A DNA stretch of 64,000 nt from Sodalinema lacuna_A (GTDB taxonomy: Bacteria > Cyanobacteriota > Cyanobacteriia > Cyanobacteriales > Geitlerinemataceae), in assembly GCA_900149785.2 (NCBI GenBank), contig FSSI02000005.1, positions 62,001-126,000 of the forward strand, in the 5' to 3' direction. Of the stretch, positions 42,491-49,969 are shown in pieces. The notes beneath the pieces are model-generated. The model did not search any database, was not told the DNA's origin, and worked only from the letters and a program-made list of their open reading frames with translations. Position 1 is the first letter of the stretch. The number at the start of each line of letters is the position of its first letter. The translations under genes and the position numbers were made by a program.

Positions 42491-44287
42491 ATGTTGACCG
42501 AACAACCTAAACACCCTGAAAAAAGTCGTGGCTTGCGCTGGAAAGCAGCGGCGATCGCCATTGCCTTAGGAACTATTCCTGTCGTTGTGGTAGGGGCGAT
42601 CGCCTACACCACCACTAACCGATCTTGGCGGGAACAAATCTTTAGCAATAAACAAGGCTATGGCGCCCAAGTTTCAGGAAAACTGAATCGATTTATGTCA
42701 GAACGCTATGGTGATTTTTATGCCATTTCTCGTCTGCCAATTTTCACCAACCCTGACATTGCTCTAGCCGCCACCGCACAAGACAAACAAGACTTTCTCA
42801 ACACCATCGTTGAAGCCTACCAAATTTACGACAGCGTGGCTCTGTTTGATACCCAAGGACGACTGATGATTCGCTCAAGTGGCAGCGATACGACCACCCA
42901 GCTCGATGATGAAAGTATCCGCACTATCCTCAATCAAGATATCCCGTTAATTAGTACCCCGCGTGTCGCTTCAACCACCGGAGAATTGTCGGTCTATATT
43001 TCCGCTGCTATTCTCAATGCTGAAACAGGTAGTCCCATGGGGATTGTCCAGGCTCGATTTCCCGTTCGTGAACTTCAAAACCTAATTGTTGGCAGCGACG
43101 GTGACAACGAATATGTCCTTGATTCCCGAGGGCAAATTTTTATCAGTAGCCAAGGAGATAACGTCAACATCACCCGTTTTCAAAACGTATCCTTGATTCA
43201 ACAAGCACAACGTACCAATCAAGGGCAAGTTGGTATTATTCGCGATCTTAATCAAGAGTCTTACCTCGTGGCTGTTACACCGCTGAGTCGAAGTGAACAG
43301 ATGTTTGACCTTGACTGGATGGTAATAGTCGAAACCTCGACGGAGAATGCGTTTGCCACCTCCAACAGTCTCCTACGTACCATCGGCATGGGAACCCTAG
43401 GAACCGCCGTTGTGGTGACCATTCTGGCCGTGGGGGTGAGCCTACTCATCACTGAACCCCTGATTCAACGGATCGGCGATGTGGTTAGAACCGTTGTCAG
43501 CGCTTCCTCAGAAATGGCCGCCACCGTCGAACAACAAGAGCGCAGCTTATCCCAACAGGCGGCCTCCATCAGCGAATCCACCGCCATGATGGAACAACTC
43601 AGTCGCTCGGCCCAACGCTCCGCTGAACAGGCTCAAAGCGCCCAAGACCAAGCTCAGCACGTGCTACAACTGGCCAAGGATGGGGAAGTGGTGGTCGATC
43701 GCACCCTTGAGCGCACCACCGAACTCCAACAACGGGTAGCGGGTTTAGTCGAACAAATGGACAATCTCAACGAGCAGACTCGCCGCATTGGGACGATCTC
43801 CTCTCTAGTCAGTGACTTAGCCAATCAAACCAATATGCTGGCTCTCAATGCTTCAGTCGAGGCCGTTCGGGCCGGTGATGCGGGACGCGGCTTTGCAGTC
43901 GTGGCCTCAGAAATTCGCAAACTCGCCGATCAAAGTCGCCATTCTGCCGAGAAAATTGACACCCTCGTCGAGATGATCCAATCAGCCATTAACACCACCA
44001 GCAGCCTGGCCCAAGAGAGTACCAGTGCGGTCGGAGATACCACCGGCTTTGCTCATCAAACCGCTGAGAAGTTTATGGGAGTCAAAAATGCTATTCAGAA
44101 AATTGCGGTGGGATCTCAGCAAATTGCCGCCAATGCTCAACAACAGGCTCGGGCCATTGAACAGCTGACTGAGGCGATGACCGCTCTTGACTGTGGGGCC
44201 AATGAAACGGCTAGCAGTATTAGCCAAACTCGCGCTGGGAGCCGACATCTCAATGACGCGGCGGTTTCGCTACAAAAAATGGTCTAG
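42491..44287 (+). CDS. Methyl-accepting chemotaxis protein (Cache-type sensor)
   Basis: A 598-residue chemoreceptor. TM1 (about 16-38, KAAAIAIALGTIPVVVVGAI) precedes a periplasmic sensor of ~240 residues with dCache-like features (YDSVALFDTQGRLMIRSSGS, TTGELSVYISAAILNAETGS, GIVQARFPVRELQNLIVGSD). TM2 (about 295-318, MGTLGTAVVVTILAVGVSLL) and HAMP-like EPLIQRIGDVV follow, then a coiled coil with the signalling tip ISSLVSDLANQTNMLALNAS and VEAVRAGDAGRGFAVVASEI. It is a likely sensor for phototaxis or pilus-driven motility. Its cytoplasmic half is very similar to the receptor at 24652, while the sensor half differs. Confidence 0.94.
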   Translation: MLTEQPKHPEKSRGLRWKAAAIAIALGTIPVVVVGAIAYTTTNRSWREQIFSNKQGYGAQVSGKLNRFMSERYGDFYAISRLPIFTNPDIALAATAQDKQDFLNTIVEAYQIYDSVALFDTQGRLMIRSSGSDTTTQLDDESIRTILNQDIPLISTPRVASTTGELSVYISAAILNAETGSPMGIVQARFPVRELQNLIVGSDGDNEYVLDSRGQIFISSQGDNVNITRFQNVSLIQQAQRTNQGQVGIIRDLNQESYLVAVTPLSRSEQMFDLDWMVIVETSTENAFATSNSLLRTIGMGTLGTAVVVTILAVGVSLLITEPLIQRIGDVVRTVVSASSEMAATVEQQERSLSQQAASISESTAMMEQLSRSAQRSAEQAQSAQDQAQHVLQLAKDGEVVVDRTLERTTELQQRVAGLVEQMDNLNEQTRRIGTISSLVSDLANQTNMLALNASVEAVRAGDAGRGFAVVASEIRKLADQSRHSAEKIDTLVEMIQSAINTTSSLAQESTSAVGDTTGFAHQTAEKFMGVKNAIQKIAVGSQQIAANAQQQARAIEQLTEAMTALDCGANETASSISQTRAGSRHLNDAAVSLQKMV

Positions 44288-44341
44288 GCTGTTGACGGGC
44301 TAGGCTAAGCTGTTAGAGATTGCCGATTCTCCCTTAAGATC

Positions 44342-45793
44342 ATGCCCCTATTGCTTGCCGCCACAACGGGTTTTCAGCTCAGTGACGCCTTTTTTGCCTT
44401 TGTCATTGCCGCAATTTTATTGTTGTTGGGCCGTGTCATTCGCCAAAAGTTACGGATTCTACGACAGCTTTATATTCCCAGTTCTATTGTGGCAGGACTG
44501 TTGGCTCTGCTCCTAGGACCGCAGGTGTTGGGACAGTTGATGTCCCCGGAATCGCCGTTGGCTGAAGGACTATTCGCGCCGACGATTCTCCAGGTCTGGC
44601 GGGAATCTCCGGGAGTCTTTATTAATGTCGTGTTTGCAACGCTATTTTTGGGGGAAATTTTGCCGTCACCTCGGGAGATTTGGCGCAAGGCGGCTCCTCA
44701 GGTGGCGTTTGGTCAAACGTTGGCCTGGGGACAGTATGTGGTGGGGTTATTACTGGGACTGTTGGTGTTAACGCCGGTGTTTGGGTTATCGCCGATTGCG
44801 GGAACGCTGATTGAGATTGCCTTTGAGGGGGGCCATGGAACGGCAGCGGGAATGGCGGACACGTTGACGGAGTTGGGGTTTCCTGAGGGGGGAGATTTGG
44901 CGTTGGGGTTAGCGACGATTGGGATTGTCTCGGGGATTGTTTCAGGGATTGTTTTGGCTAATTGGGGACGACGCAAGGGATTGATTCGCTCGGCTCGTCT
45001 TGAACCGGATGTGACGGCGGAGGTGTATGGGGTGGAGCGAGAGCATCCTGATTGGGTGGCGGCTCGGGAACGGTTGACGTCCGATTTATTGATTGATCCG
45101 ATTTCGTTGAATTTGGGGTTTGTGGGCCTGGCGGTGGCCTTCGGCTGGTTAATTTTGGAGGCTCTCAAAGGGGTTGAGCGCTTGACTTGGGGAGGAGAGG
45201 GTGGCTTGACGATCTTAGGCTATATTCCGCTATTCCCGATGGCGTTGGTGGGGGGGATTTTGGTGCAGTTGCTGTTGCGACGGTTGCGGTTGGAACCGCT
45301 GGTGATGCGATCGCTGATGGAGCGAATTGGCGGGGTGGCCTTGGATATTACGATTATTACGGCTCTGGCCTCGATTTCTCTGACGGCGTTGGGGGCCAAT
45401 TTGGTTCCGTTTGCGTTGTTGGCGTTGTTGGGGATTACGTGGAATGTGCTGGCGTTTATAATTTTGGCGCCGAAAATGCTGCCGGAGTTTTGGTTTGAGC
45501 GGGGTTTGGGTGATGTGGGCCAGTCGATGGGGGTGACGGCGACGGGGATTTTGCTGTTGCGGATGGTTGATCCTCAGAACCGTTCGGGGGCCTTTGAGAG
45601 TTTTGCCTACAAGCAACTGTTTTTTGAACCGATTGTGGGTGGGGGATTGTTTACGGCGGCGGCCCCGGTTTTGGTGGTGCAGTTGGGGGCCGTGAGGACG
45701 TTGCTGTTGACGAGTGCCTTGTTGGTGTTTTGGCTGGCGTTTGGCCTGTTGGTGACGGGACGGCGATCGCAACGGACTCTCGAAGAAGGCTAA
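44342..45793 (+). CDS. Sodium/glutamate symporter (GltS family)
   Basis: A 483-residue secondary transporter with about 11-12 membrane helices. GltS landmarks are LRQLYIPSSIVAGLLALLLG (first reentrant half), EIAFEGGHGTAAGMADTLTE (about 161-180), LATIGIVSGIVSGIVLANWG, and near the C-terminus DVGQSMGVTATGILLLRMVD with a second pore-loop-like GVTATG. It imports glutamate with Na+. Bacterial GltS is ~400 residues; this one has an extra loop of ~60 residues (RSARLEPDVTAEVYGVEREH and on). The last ~300 bp are noticeably G-rich with many GTG/TTG codons. It starts 54 bp after the chemoreceptor stop, so the two could be co-transcribed. Confidence 0.85.
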   Translation: MPLLLAATTGFQLSDAFFAFVIAAILLLLGRVIRQKLRILRQLYIPSSIVAGLLALLLGPQVLGQLMSPESPLAEGLFAPTILQVWRESPGVFINVVFATLFLGEILPSPREIWRKAAPQVAFGQTLAWGQYVVGLLLGLLVLTPVFGLSPIAGTLIEIAFEGGHGTAAGMADTLTELGFPEGGDLALGLATIGIVSGIVSGIVLANWGRRKGLIRSARLEPDVTAEVYGVEREHPDWVAARERLTSDLLIDPISLNLGFVGLAVAFGWLILEALKGVERLTWGGEGGLTILGYIPLFPMALVGGILVQLLLRRLRLEPLVMRSLMERIGGVALDITIITALASISLTALGANLVPFALLALLGITWNVLAFIILAPKMLPEFWFERGLGDVGQSMGVTATGILLLRMVDPQNRSGAFESFAYKQLFFEPIVGGGLFTAAAPVLVVQLGAVRTLLLTSALLVFWLAFGLLVTGRRSQRTLEEG

Positions 45794-45849
45794 TTCACAG
45801 CAGTGCTAAATGCACTCCTTCGGCGCTGCGGCCGACTTGTGATTGTCCT

Positions 45850-45904
45850 GTACTAAATCTGTACTAACAAAGTACAATTAATGTACTTAAGTCGTACTGT
45901 GGCT
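45850..45904. promoter_or_regulatory. Five GTAC-core iterons at exact 11-bp period
   Basis: GTAC occurs at 45850, 45861, 45872, 45883 and 45894, with every step exactly 11 bp: GTACTAAATCT, GTACTAACAAA, GTACAATTAAT, GTACTTAAGTC, GTACTGTGGCT. The consensus is TGTACTAA followed by A/T-rich bases. An 11-bp period places all cores on the same face of the helix, as in sites for OmpR/PhoB-type response regulators. A -10-like TATTCT lies at 45942-45947, so the array would be upstream-activator positioned for the gene at 46037. Confidence 0.65.
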
Positions 45905-45919
45905 GCTGTGGCTCTAACG

Positions 45920-45947
45920 CTTGTTAATCAAGGCTTGTCAGTATTCT
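45920..45947 (+). promoter_or_regulatory. Candidate promoter of the 44-residue membrane protein
   Basis: CTTGTT (45920-45925) and TATTCT (45942-45947) with 16-bp spacing lie just downstream of the GTAC iterons and about 90 bp before the ATG at 46037. The hexamer match is moderate. Confidence 0.35.
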
Positions 45948-46036
45948 AAAAAAAAATAAAATATTTCCTGGAAATCAGGTGTTTGTCTTGGGAAAAACAT
46001 GTTTTAATCGAGACAGATGGGTTCTAGGGTTAACTT

Positions 46037-46171
46037 ATGTATTGGACGACTTTACTTTTGGCGGCAACCTACGCCGCGATGGTTGCTTTAGTGCTGTTCT
46101 CGGTACAAAAGCGGGTTTTCCGTAATGCGGGTGTAAAGCTGACCACGAAAACCGTGGGCCGCAGTCGCTAG
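46037..46171 (+). CDS. Unidentified 44-residue single-span membrane protein
   Basis: The frame reads MYWTTLLLAATYAAMVALVL, then FSVQKRVFRNAGVKLTTKTV and GRSR, then TAG. One membrane helix (about 3-22) is followed by a basic tail (net charge about +8), so the tail should stay in the cytoplasm. It is too short for most gene finders. The evidence that it is a gene is the clean helix-plus-basic-tail design, a promoter-like sequence and a striking phased iteron array upstream, and isolation from other genes. No clear Shine-Dalgarno sequence is present (TTAACTT before ATG). It resembles the small subunits of thylakoid complexes in design, but I do not recognise the family. Confidence 0.6.
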   Translation: MYWTTLLLAATYAAMVALVLFSVQKRVFRNAGVKLTTKTVGRSR

Positions 46172-46380
46172 CGAAGATAGCTGTTTGGTGCGATCGCCGC
46201 TGCTGTCTCACTCCAACCGGTCAGATGATGGTTCGCCATTGAGTCTGACCGGTTTATGATTGGGGGGTGTGGGGGTTGGTGGGGAGAGTTTCATTGGAAA
46301 GTATCAAGGTAAAAGCTCATGTCGGCTAGGATGGGGTGCTGTCTTTACACTTACCTGTCAAAAAACAGGACGTTGAAGCA

Positions 46381-46633
46381 ATGGTGATTTATCAGCTTGT
46401 ACAGAAGAGAAGCCATCAAGGCTCTAAGCAACAGTTTCAGGCGATGCTGGCGCAGCACCAAGGCCAGACCTTCGGTGATAGTACAGAACTACTCCGTGAG
46501 GATTGCCGGCGTGGCTAAGTTTGTCATTGATGCCAATGTGGGTTCGAGCTTCTCGTTCTTGTCATTTAAGGAAATTTTCAATAACTTTTATCTAAAGAAT
46601 CGTAAGATAAGTATCGACCGAGGTTTCAGGTAA
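46381..46633 (+). pseudogene. Remnant of an antitoxin-PIN toxin pair
   Basis: At 46381-46518 a short frame, MVIYQLVQKRSHQGSKQQFQ and on, ends FGDSTELLREDCRRG, resembling the C-terminus of cyanobacterial antitoxins (DSxELIREDR). A second frame starts at GTG 46511, overlapping that stop by 8 nt, and reads VAKFVIDANV, the typical first strand and first Asp of a PIN toxin, but then loses similarity (GSSFSFLSFKEIFNNFYL) and ends at 46633. The antitoxin start is also missing. I read this as a decayed type II module; no functional product is likely. It abuts the aspartic protease gene. Confidence 0.45.
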
Positions 46634-47026
46634 GACCTTAAGGGTTTGGTTTTGTAAGTCTAATTCAATTCCCAGGGCTTCTAAGGGAATGACACCTAAC
46701 AGAGCATTTTGTCCGCCGGGAAGTTCTAAACACTCGAAGTTGCCTTCTCGACCCAAAAGAGACAGATGAGCATCTTGAAAAATCCGAGCGGTACGGAGAC
46801 CAGCAGCAGTGGTTACGTCCACTTCACGCAGCAAATCCAGGCCCAACTGGGCGATCGCATCTGCGGGTAAACAGAGGGTTGTCGCCCCGCTATCAACGAG
46901 AACGTTATCGAGGGTGAGCGATCGTACCTGTTCGGTCGGGATATACCCACGCTTGGCTGCTGATTGATCGGCTCGATTTGTAATTGTCAGGGTTGTGAGA
47001 ATTTTGCCCATCTTTTGGCTAGACAT
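46592..47026 (-). CDS. Retropepsin-like (clan AA) aspartic protease
   Basis: A ~144-residue single-domain aspartic protease of the bacterial retropepsin-like kind, active only as a dimer. The catalytic motif is in NVLVDSGATTLCLPADAIAQ (DSGA, about residue 44), and the hydrophobic-hydrophobic-Gly pair near the end is in ALLGVIPLEALGIELDLQNQ. A ribosome-binding site, GGAGG, lies 8 nt before the ATG at 47026 and fixes the start; the frame also extends to 47062. The family has no known role in cyanobacteria, and such genes are often found near mobile or toxin-antitoxin DNA, as here. Confidence 0.82.
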   Translation of the reverse strand: MSSQKMGKILTTLTITNRADQSAAKRGYIPTEQVRSLTLDNVLVDSGATTLCLPADAIAQLGLDLLREVDVTTAAGLRTARIFQDAHLSLLGREGNFECLELPGGQNALLGVIPLEALGIELDLQNQTLKVLPETSVDTYLTIL

Positions 47027-47154
47027 TACTGTACCTCCGTACCTTACCACCAGTGTAGCCAATAGATTGGGGACGTTAGGGTAAGGATGTTTAGGGTGAG
47101 GTTAGAGGGCGATCGTCAACCATCAATTCATCCATAATCAATGAATTACGGTAG

Positions 47155-47218
47155 GGTGCGTTGCGGCTCAAACCCATGTAAAACCAAGGGGACAATTTAC
47201 AAGCTGCCGCAACGCACC
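47155..47218. repeat. 64-bp hairpin element (GGTGCGTT family, copy 2)
   Basis: Arms GGTGCGTTGCGGC (47155-47167) and GCCGCAACGCACC (47206-47218) form a perfect 13-bp stem with a 38-nt A/T-rich centre, preceded by GTAG as in copy 1. The orientation matches copy 1. Confidence 0.85.
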
Positions 47219-47281
47219 GGGGCCATAATCTGGCAAGGGTTTGTCAATTTATCTTGGTATTTGTTGTTGGCTTCCCGAATC

Positions 47282-47346
47282 GGTGCGTTCCGGCTCGCTT
47301 AATCTTGTTGCTAAAATTCAAGAATTGAACGAAGCTGGAACGCACC
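47282..47346. repeat. 65-bp hairpin element (GGTGCGTT family, copy 3, inverted)
   Basis: Arms GGTGCGTTCCGGCT (47282-47295) and AGCTGGAACGCACC (47333-47346) pair with one mismatch; the trailing CTAC marks inverted orientation relative to copies 1 and 2. It lies 63 bp from copy 2, head-to-head or tail-to-tail like a BIME. Confidence 0.82.
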
Positions 47347-47609
47347 CTACTGTCACTGAATATCACTCTAACATTAGCTACCCCTGCGTAACTTCCAGTA
47401 GGTTTTAATAGGATTCGCATTGCGGTTCCGAATTCCTTGTTTAGAAGCTAGAACGCTACGATGCCATTACTCTACTGCAATTTCCATCAAGTGTTTTTAA
47501 AGCTCCGATGAAGCACCTGCCAAAATGACCTATTTTGAAAAAAGGCCATTTAAGTCTGTCGCTTTGTACAGGCGAGTTTTACGGGAATTGCTTGAAATTG
47601 TTACATAAA

Positions 47610-47638
47610 TTTACTGTATTGCTGTAATTGAGTACAAT
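47610..47638 (+). promoter_or_regulatory. Candidate promoter upstream of the dusB leader
   Basis: TTTACT (47610-47615) and TACAAT (47633-47638) have 17-bp spacing and would start transcription near 47645. Confidence 0.4.
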
Positions 47639-47644
47639 GTTTTA

Positions 47645-47825
47645 AGGCTTTCCAAGTGTGAAAAGACTGACTGAGACAAGGATTAAGCCCCAAAACCAGA
47701 AAGCTTCATTAAAACTTTACAGAAACTTTAAAAAAAATTCCCTGATGAAGTGGTTGGGGAAGTATTAAGGGGTTAAACCCCCTGGGGGTTAGTCCCTCTA
47801 GGTCGAAGTATCCGAGGGCATTTTT
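47645..47825 (+). ncRNA. Possible small RNA or structured leader
   Basis: Between the promoter-like pair and a terminator-like end there are about 180 bases. The 3' end has a perfect palindrome AACCCCC-T-GGGGGTT (47776-47790), then a hairpin CCCTC/GAGGG with inner GG/CC (47794-47818) followed by TTTTT. The length is in the range of cyanobacterial 6S-like or Yfr RNAs, but I cannot match it to a known family. It could equally be the attenuated leader of dusB, about 190 bp further down. Confidence 0.28.
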
Positions 47826-48019
47826 ACTGTTTACTTTTAGGGTTCAGCACAGATGCTGAAACTCTTAAATTTGCTTGCGTTCAGCCGAATTTCAGGGTTG
47901 AGGTCGAGAACGTTGGGTCTAATACGGAATCCGCACGTCATATCCCTGCCAATCTCGGATCTCACTCTGAGAGAATAAACCCTAAACTGGAAAGATGGCC
48001 CTGTCTCGTTCCCCTCTCC

Positions 48020-49057
48020 ATGACTAACGCATCCCTAACACCTCTCGGGCAGCCAAAACTCGCCCAACCCCTTCAAATCGGCACAGTCCAAGTCCAAAGC
48101 CGCGTTCTCCAATCTCCCCTATCCGGCGTCACCGACCTCGTCTTTCGCCGCCTGGTTCGCCGCTACGCCCCCCAATCGATGATGTACACGGAAATGGTGC
48201 AAGCGTCGAGTTTGCAACATCTGCGGGAGGTTCCCCAAATTATGGATGTTGACCCTGAAGAACATCCCATTAGTATTCAACTGTTTGACAGCCGCCCCGA
48301 CTTCCTCGGAGAAGCGGCCCAGATTGCCGTTGATCAGGGGTCAGATACCATTGATATCAATATGGGCTGTCCTGTCAACAAAATTACCCGCAAAGGGGGC
48401 GGTTCCTCCCTATTGCGTCAGCCGGAGGTGGCCGAGGCCTTAGTCCGCGCGGTGGTGCAGGTGGCGGGGGTTCCGGTGACGGTCAAAACTCGCCTGGGAT
48501 GGGGTGATGGGGAGATCACGATTCTGGAGTTTGCTCAACGGATGCAGGATGCGGGGGCCGCGATGCTGACGCTCCACGGACGCACTCGACAACAAGGATA
48601 TACCGGAGAGGCCCAATGGCATTGGATTCGCCGGGTGAAGGAGGTTCTGGAGATTCCGGTGATCGCGAATGGGGATATTGTTTCGGTCGAGTCGGCCCTA
48701 CGCTGTCTCGATGAAACGGGGGCCGATGGGGTGATGTGTTCGCGGGGAACTCTGGGTTATCCCTTTTTGGTGGGGGAAATTGATCATTTTCTCAAGACGG
48801 GGGAACGACTCCCCCCAGCCAGTCCTGTGCAGCGGTTGGACTGTGCTAAGGAACATTTGCGAGCTTTGGGGGCTTACAAGGGCGATCGCGGCATTTATCA
48901 ATCGCGCAAACACCTTTCCTGGTATTGTAAGGGCTTCGGTGGTGCGAATCAGCTACGGGATCAACTCAGTCGCATTGAGTCGGTTGAGGACGGATGCGAG
49001 ATTCTCGATCGCGCGATCGCTCAATTAGAATCAAACCTGGCTAAGCAACCCGGCTAA
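48020..49057 (+). CDS. dusB: tRNA-dihydrouridine synthase (DusB type)
   Basis: A 345-residue FMN enzyme reducing uridine to dihydrouridine in tRNA D-loops. TIM-barrel motifs are LQSPLSGVTDLVFRRLVRRY, MMYTEMVQASSL, ISIQLFDSRPDFLGEAAQIA, the catalytic Cys in DINMGCPVNKITRKGGGSSL (about 112-131), VTVKTRLGW, LTLHGRTRQQGYTGEAQW and IPVIANGDI. A C-terminal helical domain has HLSWYCKGFGGANQLRDQLS. The length and motif order fit the DusB/NifR3 branch. It is convergent with the PP2C gene, with 11 nt between the stops. Confidence 0.95.
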   Translation: MTNASLTPLGQPKLAQPLQIGTVQVQSRVLQSPLSGVTDLVFRRLVRRYAPQSMMYTEMVQASSLQHLREVPQIMDVDPEEHPISIQLFDSRPDFLGEAAQIAVDQGSDTIDINMGCPVNKITRKGGGSSLLRQPEVAEALVRAVVQVAGVPVTVKTRLGWGDGEITILEFAQRMQDAGAAMLTLHGRTRQQGYTGEAQWHWIRRVKEVLEIPVIANGDIVSVESALRCLDETGADGVMCSRGTLGYPFLVGEIDHFLKTGERLPPASPVQRLDCAKEHLRALGAYKGDRGIYQSRKHLSWYCKGFGGANQLRDQLSRIESVEDGCEILDRAIAQLESNLAKQPG

Positions 49058-49068
49058 GCGTTAACCGC

Positions 49069-49878
49069 CTAAGCATTAATATGAATCAAAATTCCCGTCA
49101 AATTATCTAAGCCTCCCTCATCCAAGGCTCTCTCTTTGAGTGCTTCTAACGCCTTACGGGGCCATTGTCGATATCCGTCGAGATAGCCCTGTATTTCACT
49201 ATCCCGAAGACGACCATGTAAGCCATCACTGCAAAGCAACAGTAGATCATCCACCTGTAACTCTCGTTGCGGAGAAGGTTCACGATTCCACTTGGGATCA
49301 ATGCTAAAATCTCCGTTTCCATCTCGTCCCCCCAAACAGGAACTCACCACGGCTCGCATGGGATGGGTGGCCACCTCCTCCTCGGTGATGCGGCCGATGT
49401 CCAGTAGCATTCGTATCACCGAGTGATCGGCGGTTTTGTAGAGAAACTCGTTACAACGATAATGGTAAAGGCGACTGTCTCCGGCGTAGAGATGAATCAT
49501 CTCATTGGGGGTGATGAGGGCCACCACCGCTGTCGCCCCCATTCCGGCCAATTTAGGATTAATACATCCTTCGGCCCGGATGTTTTCATCAGCTTGATGC
49601 AAGGTATTCCAAAGCTGTTGATAGCGATCGCTCAGGGAATTGGCAAGAGGGTGATGCAAGAGCGTTGCAAAGGTCTCAACCGTAATTTCTGCGGCTCGTT
49701 TTCCACCACGACCACCCCCCATTCCATCGGCAACTACGGCTAAAATCGCTGAACCATCGGGCCAGGGTTTTATCAATAAGTTATCCTGGTTTTCTTTGCG
49801 AACGTTACCAATATGGGAAACTTTGGCAACCGTTGCCCAACCCAATGTTTGAATGTGAACTTCAGCCAAATCAGACAT
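49069..49878 (-). CDS. PP2C-family Ser/Thr protein phosphatase
   Basis: A ~269-residue PPM/PP2C phosphatase with the full metal-binding set: VSHIGNVRKENQDNLLIKP (first Asp), AVVADGMGGGRGGKRAAEIT (DGMGG), GMGATAVVALI, YAGDSRLYHYR, LLLCSDGLHGRL (SDG) and GGLDNLTGILIHI (DN). It dephosphorylates serine/threonine on regulatory proteins such as PII. I use the ATG at 49878 (MSDLAEVHIQTLGW). An open frame continues upstream to 50010, but that part consists of a heptamer repeat and a palindrome. A DUF697-type GTPase gene lies upstream on the same strand, 91 bp away. Confidence 0.93.
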   Translation of the reverse strand: MSDLAEVHIQTLGWATVAKVSHIGNVRKENQDNLLIKPWPDGSAILAVVADGMGGGRGGKRAAEITVETFATLLHHPLANSLSDRYQQLWNTLHQADENIRAEGCINPKLAGMGATAVVALITPNEMIHLYAGDSRLYHYRCNEFLYKTADHSVIRMLLDIGRITEEEVATHPMRAVVSSCLGGRDGNGDFSIDPKWNREPSPQRELQVDDLLLLCSDGLHGRLRDSEIQGYLDGYRQWPRKALEALKERALDEGGLDNLTGILIHINA

Positions 49879-49889
49879 GATTGTTAAGA

Positions 49890-49963
49890 GGGAACAGGGA
49901 ACAGGGAACAGGGAACAGGGAACAAAAACAACGTAGGGGCGTACCGCAAGTGGCGCGCCCCTA
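49890..49963. repeat. Heptamer array (GGGAACA)5 plus 30-bp TAGGGGCG palindrome
   Basis: Five exact GGGAACA units (49890-49924) are followed by TAGGGGCG (49934-49941) paired with CGCCCCTA (49956-49963) around a 14-nt centre. The outer TAGGGG resembles the 7781-7832 palindrome. It lies between the GTPase stop and the PP2C start, so it would form part of the intercistronic mRNA. Confidence 0.85.
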
Positions 49964-49969
49964 GATCGA

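Larger units (their letters stand above)
47027..48019. other. Long non-coding region between the aspartic protease and dusB
   Basis: Almost 1 kb with no credible protein gene. It holds two GGTGCGTT hairpin elements (47155-47218 and 47282-47346, in opposite orientations), a promoter-like pair at 47610-47638 and several G/C hairpins at 47769-47818 followed by a T-run. These are listed separately. Confidence 0.6.

Noticed and set aside
45187..45772. Frames at 45187-45498 (+) and 45230-45772 (-) inside the symporter gene
   Set aside because: They are Gly- or Gln/Arg/His-rich low-complexity shadows of the G-rich 3' half of the GltS gene.
46535..46560. tRNA T-loop-like GGTTCGAG near 46542
   Set aside because: No acceptor or anticodon stem can be formed around it. 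No tRNA was recognised elsewhere in the gaps.
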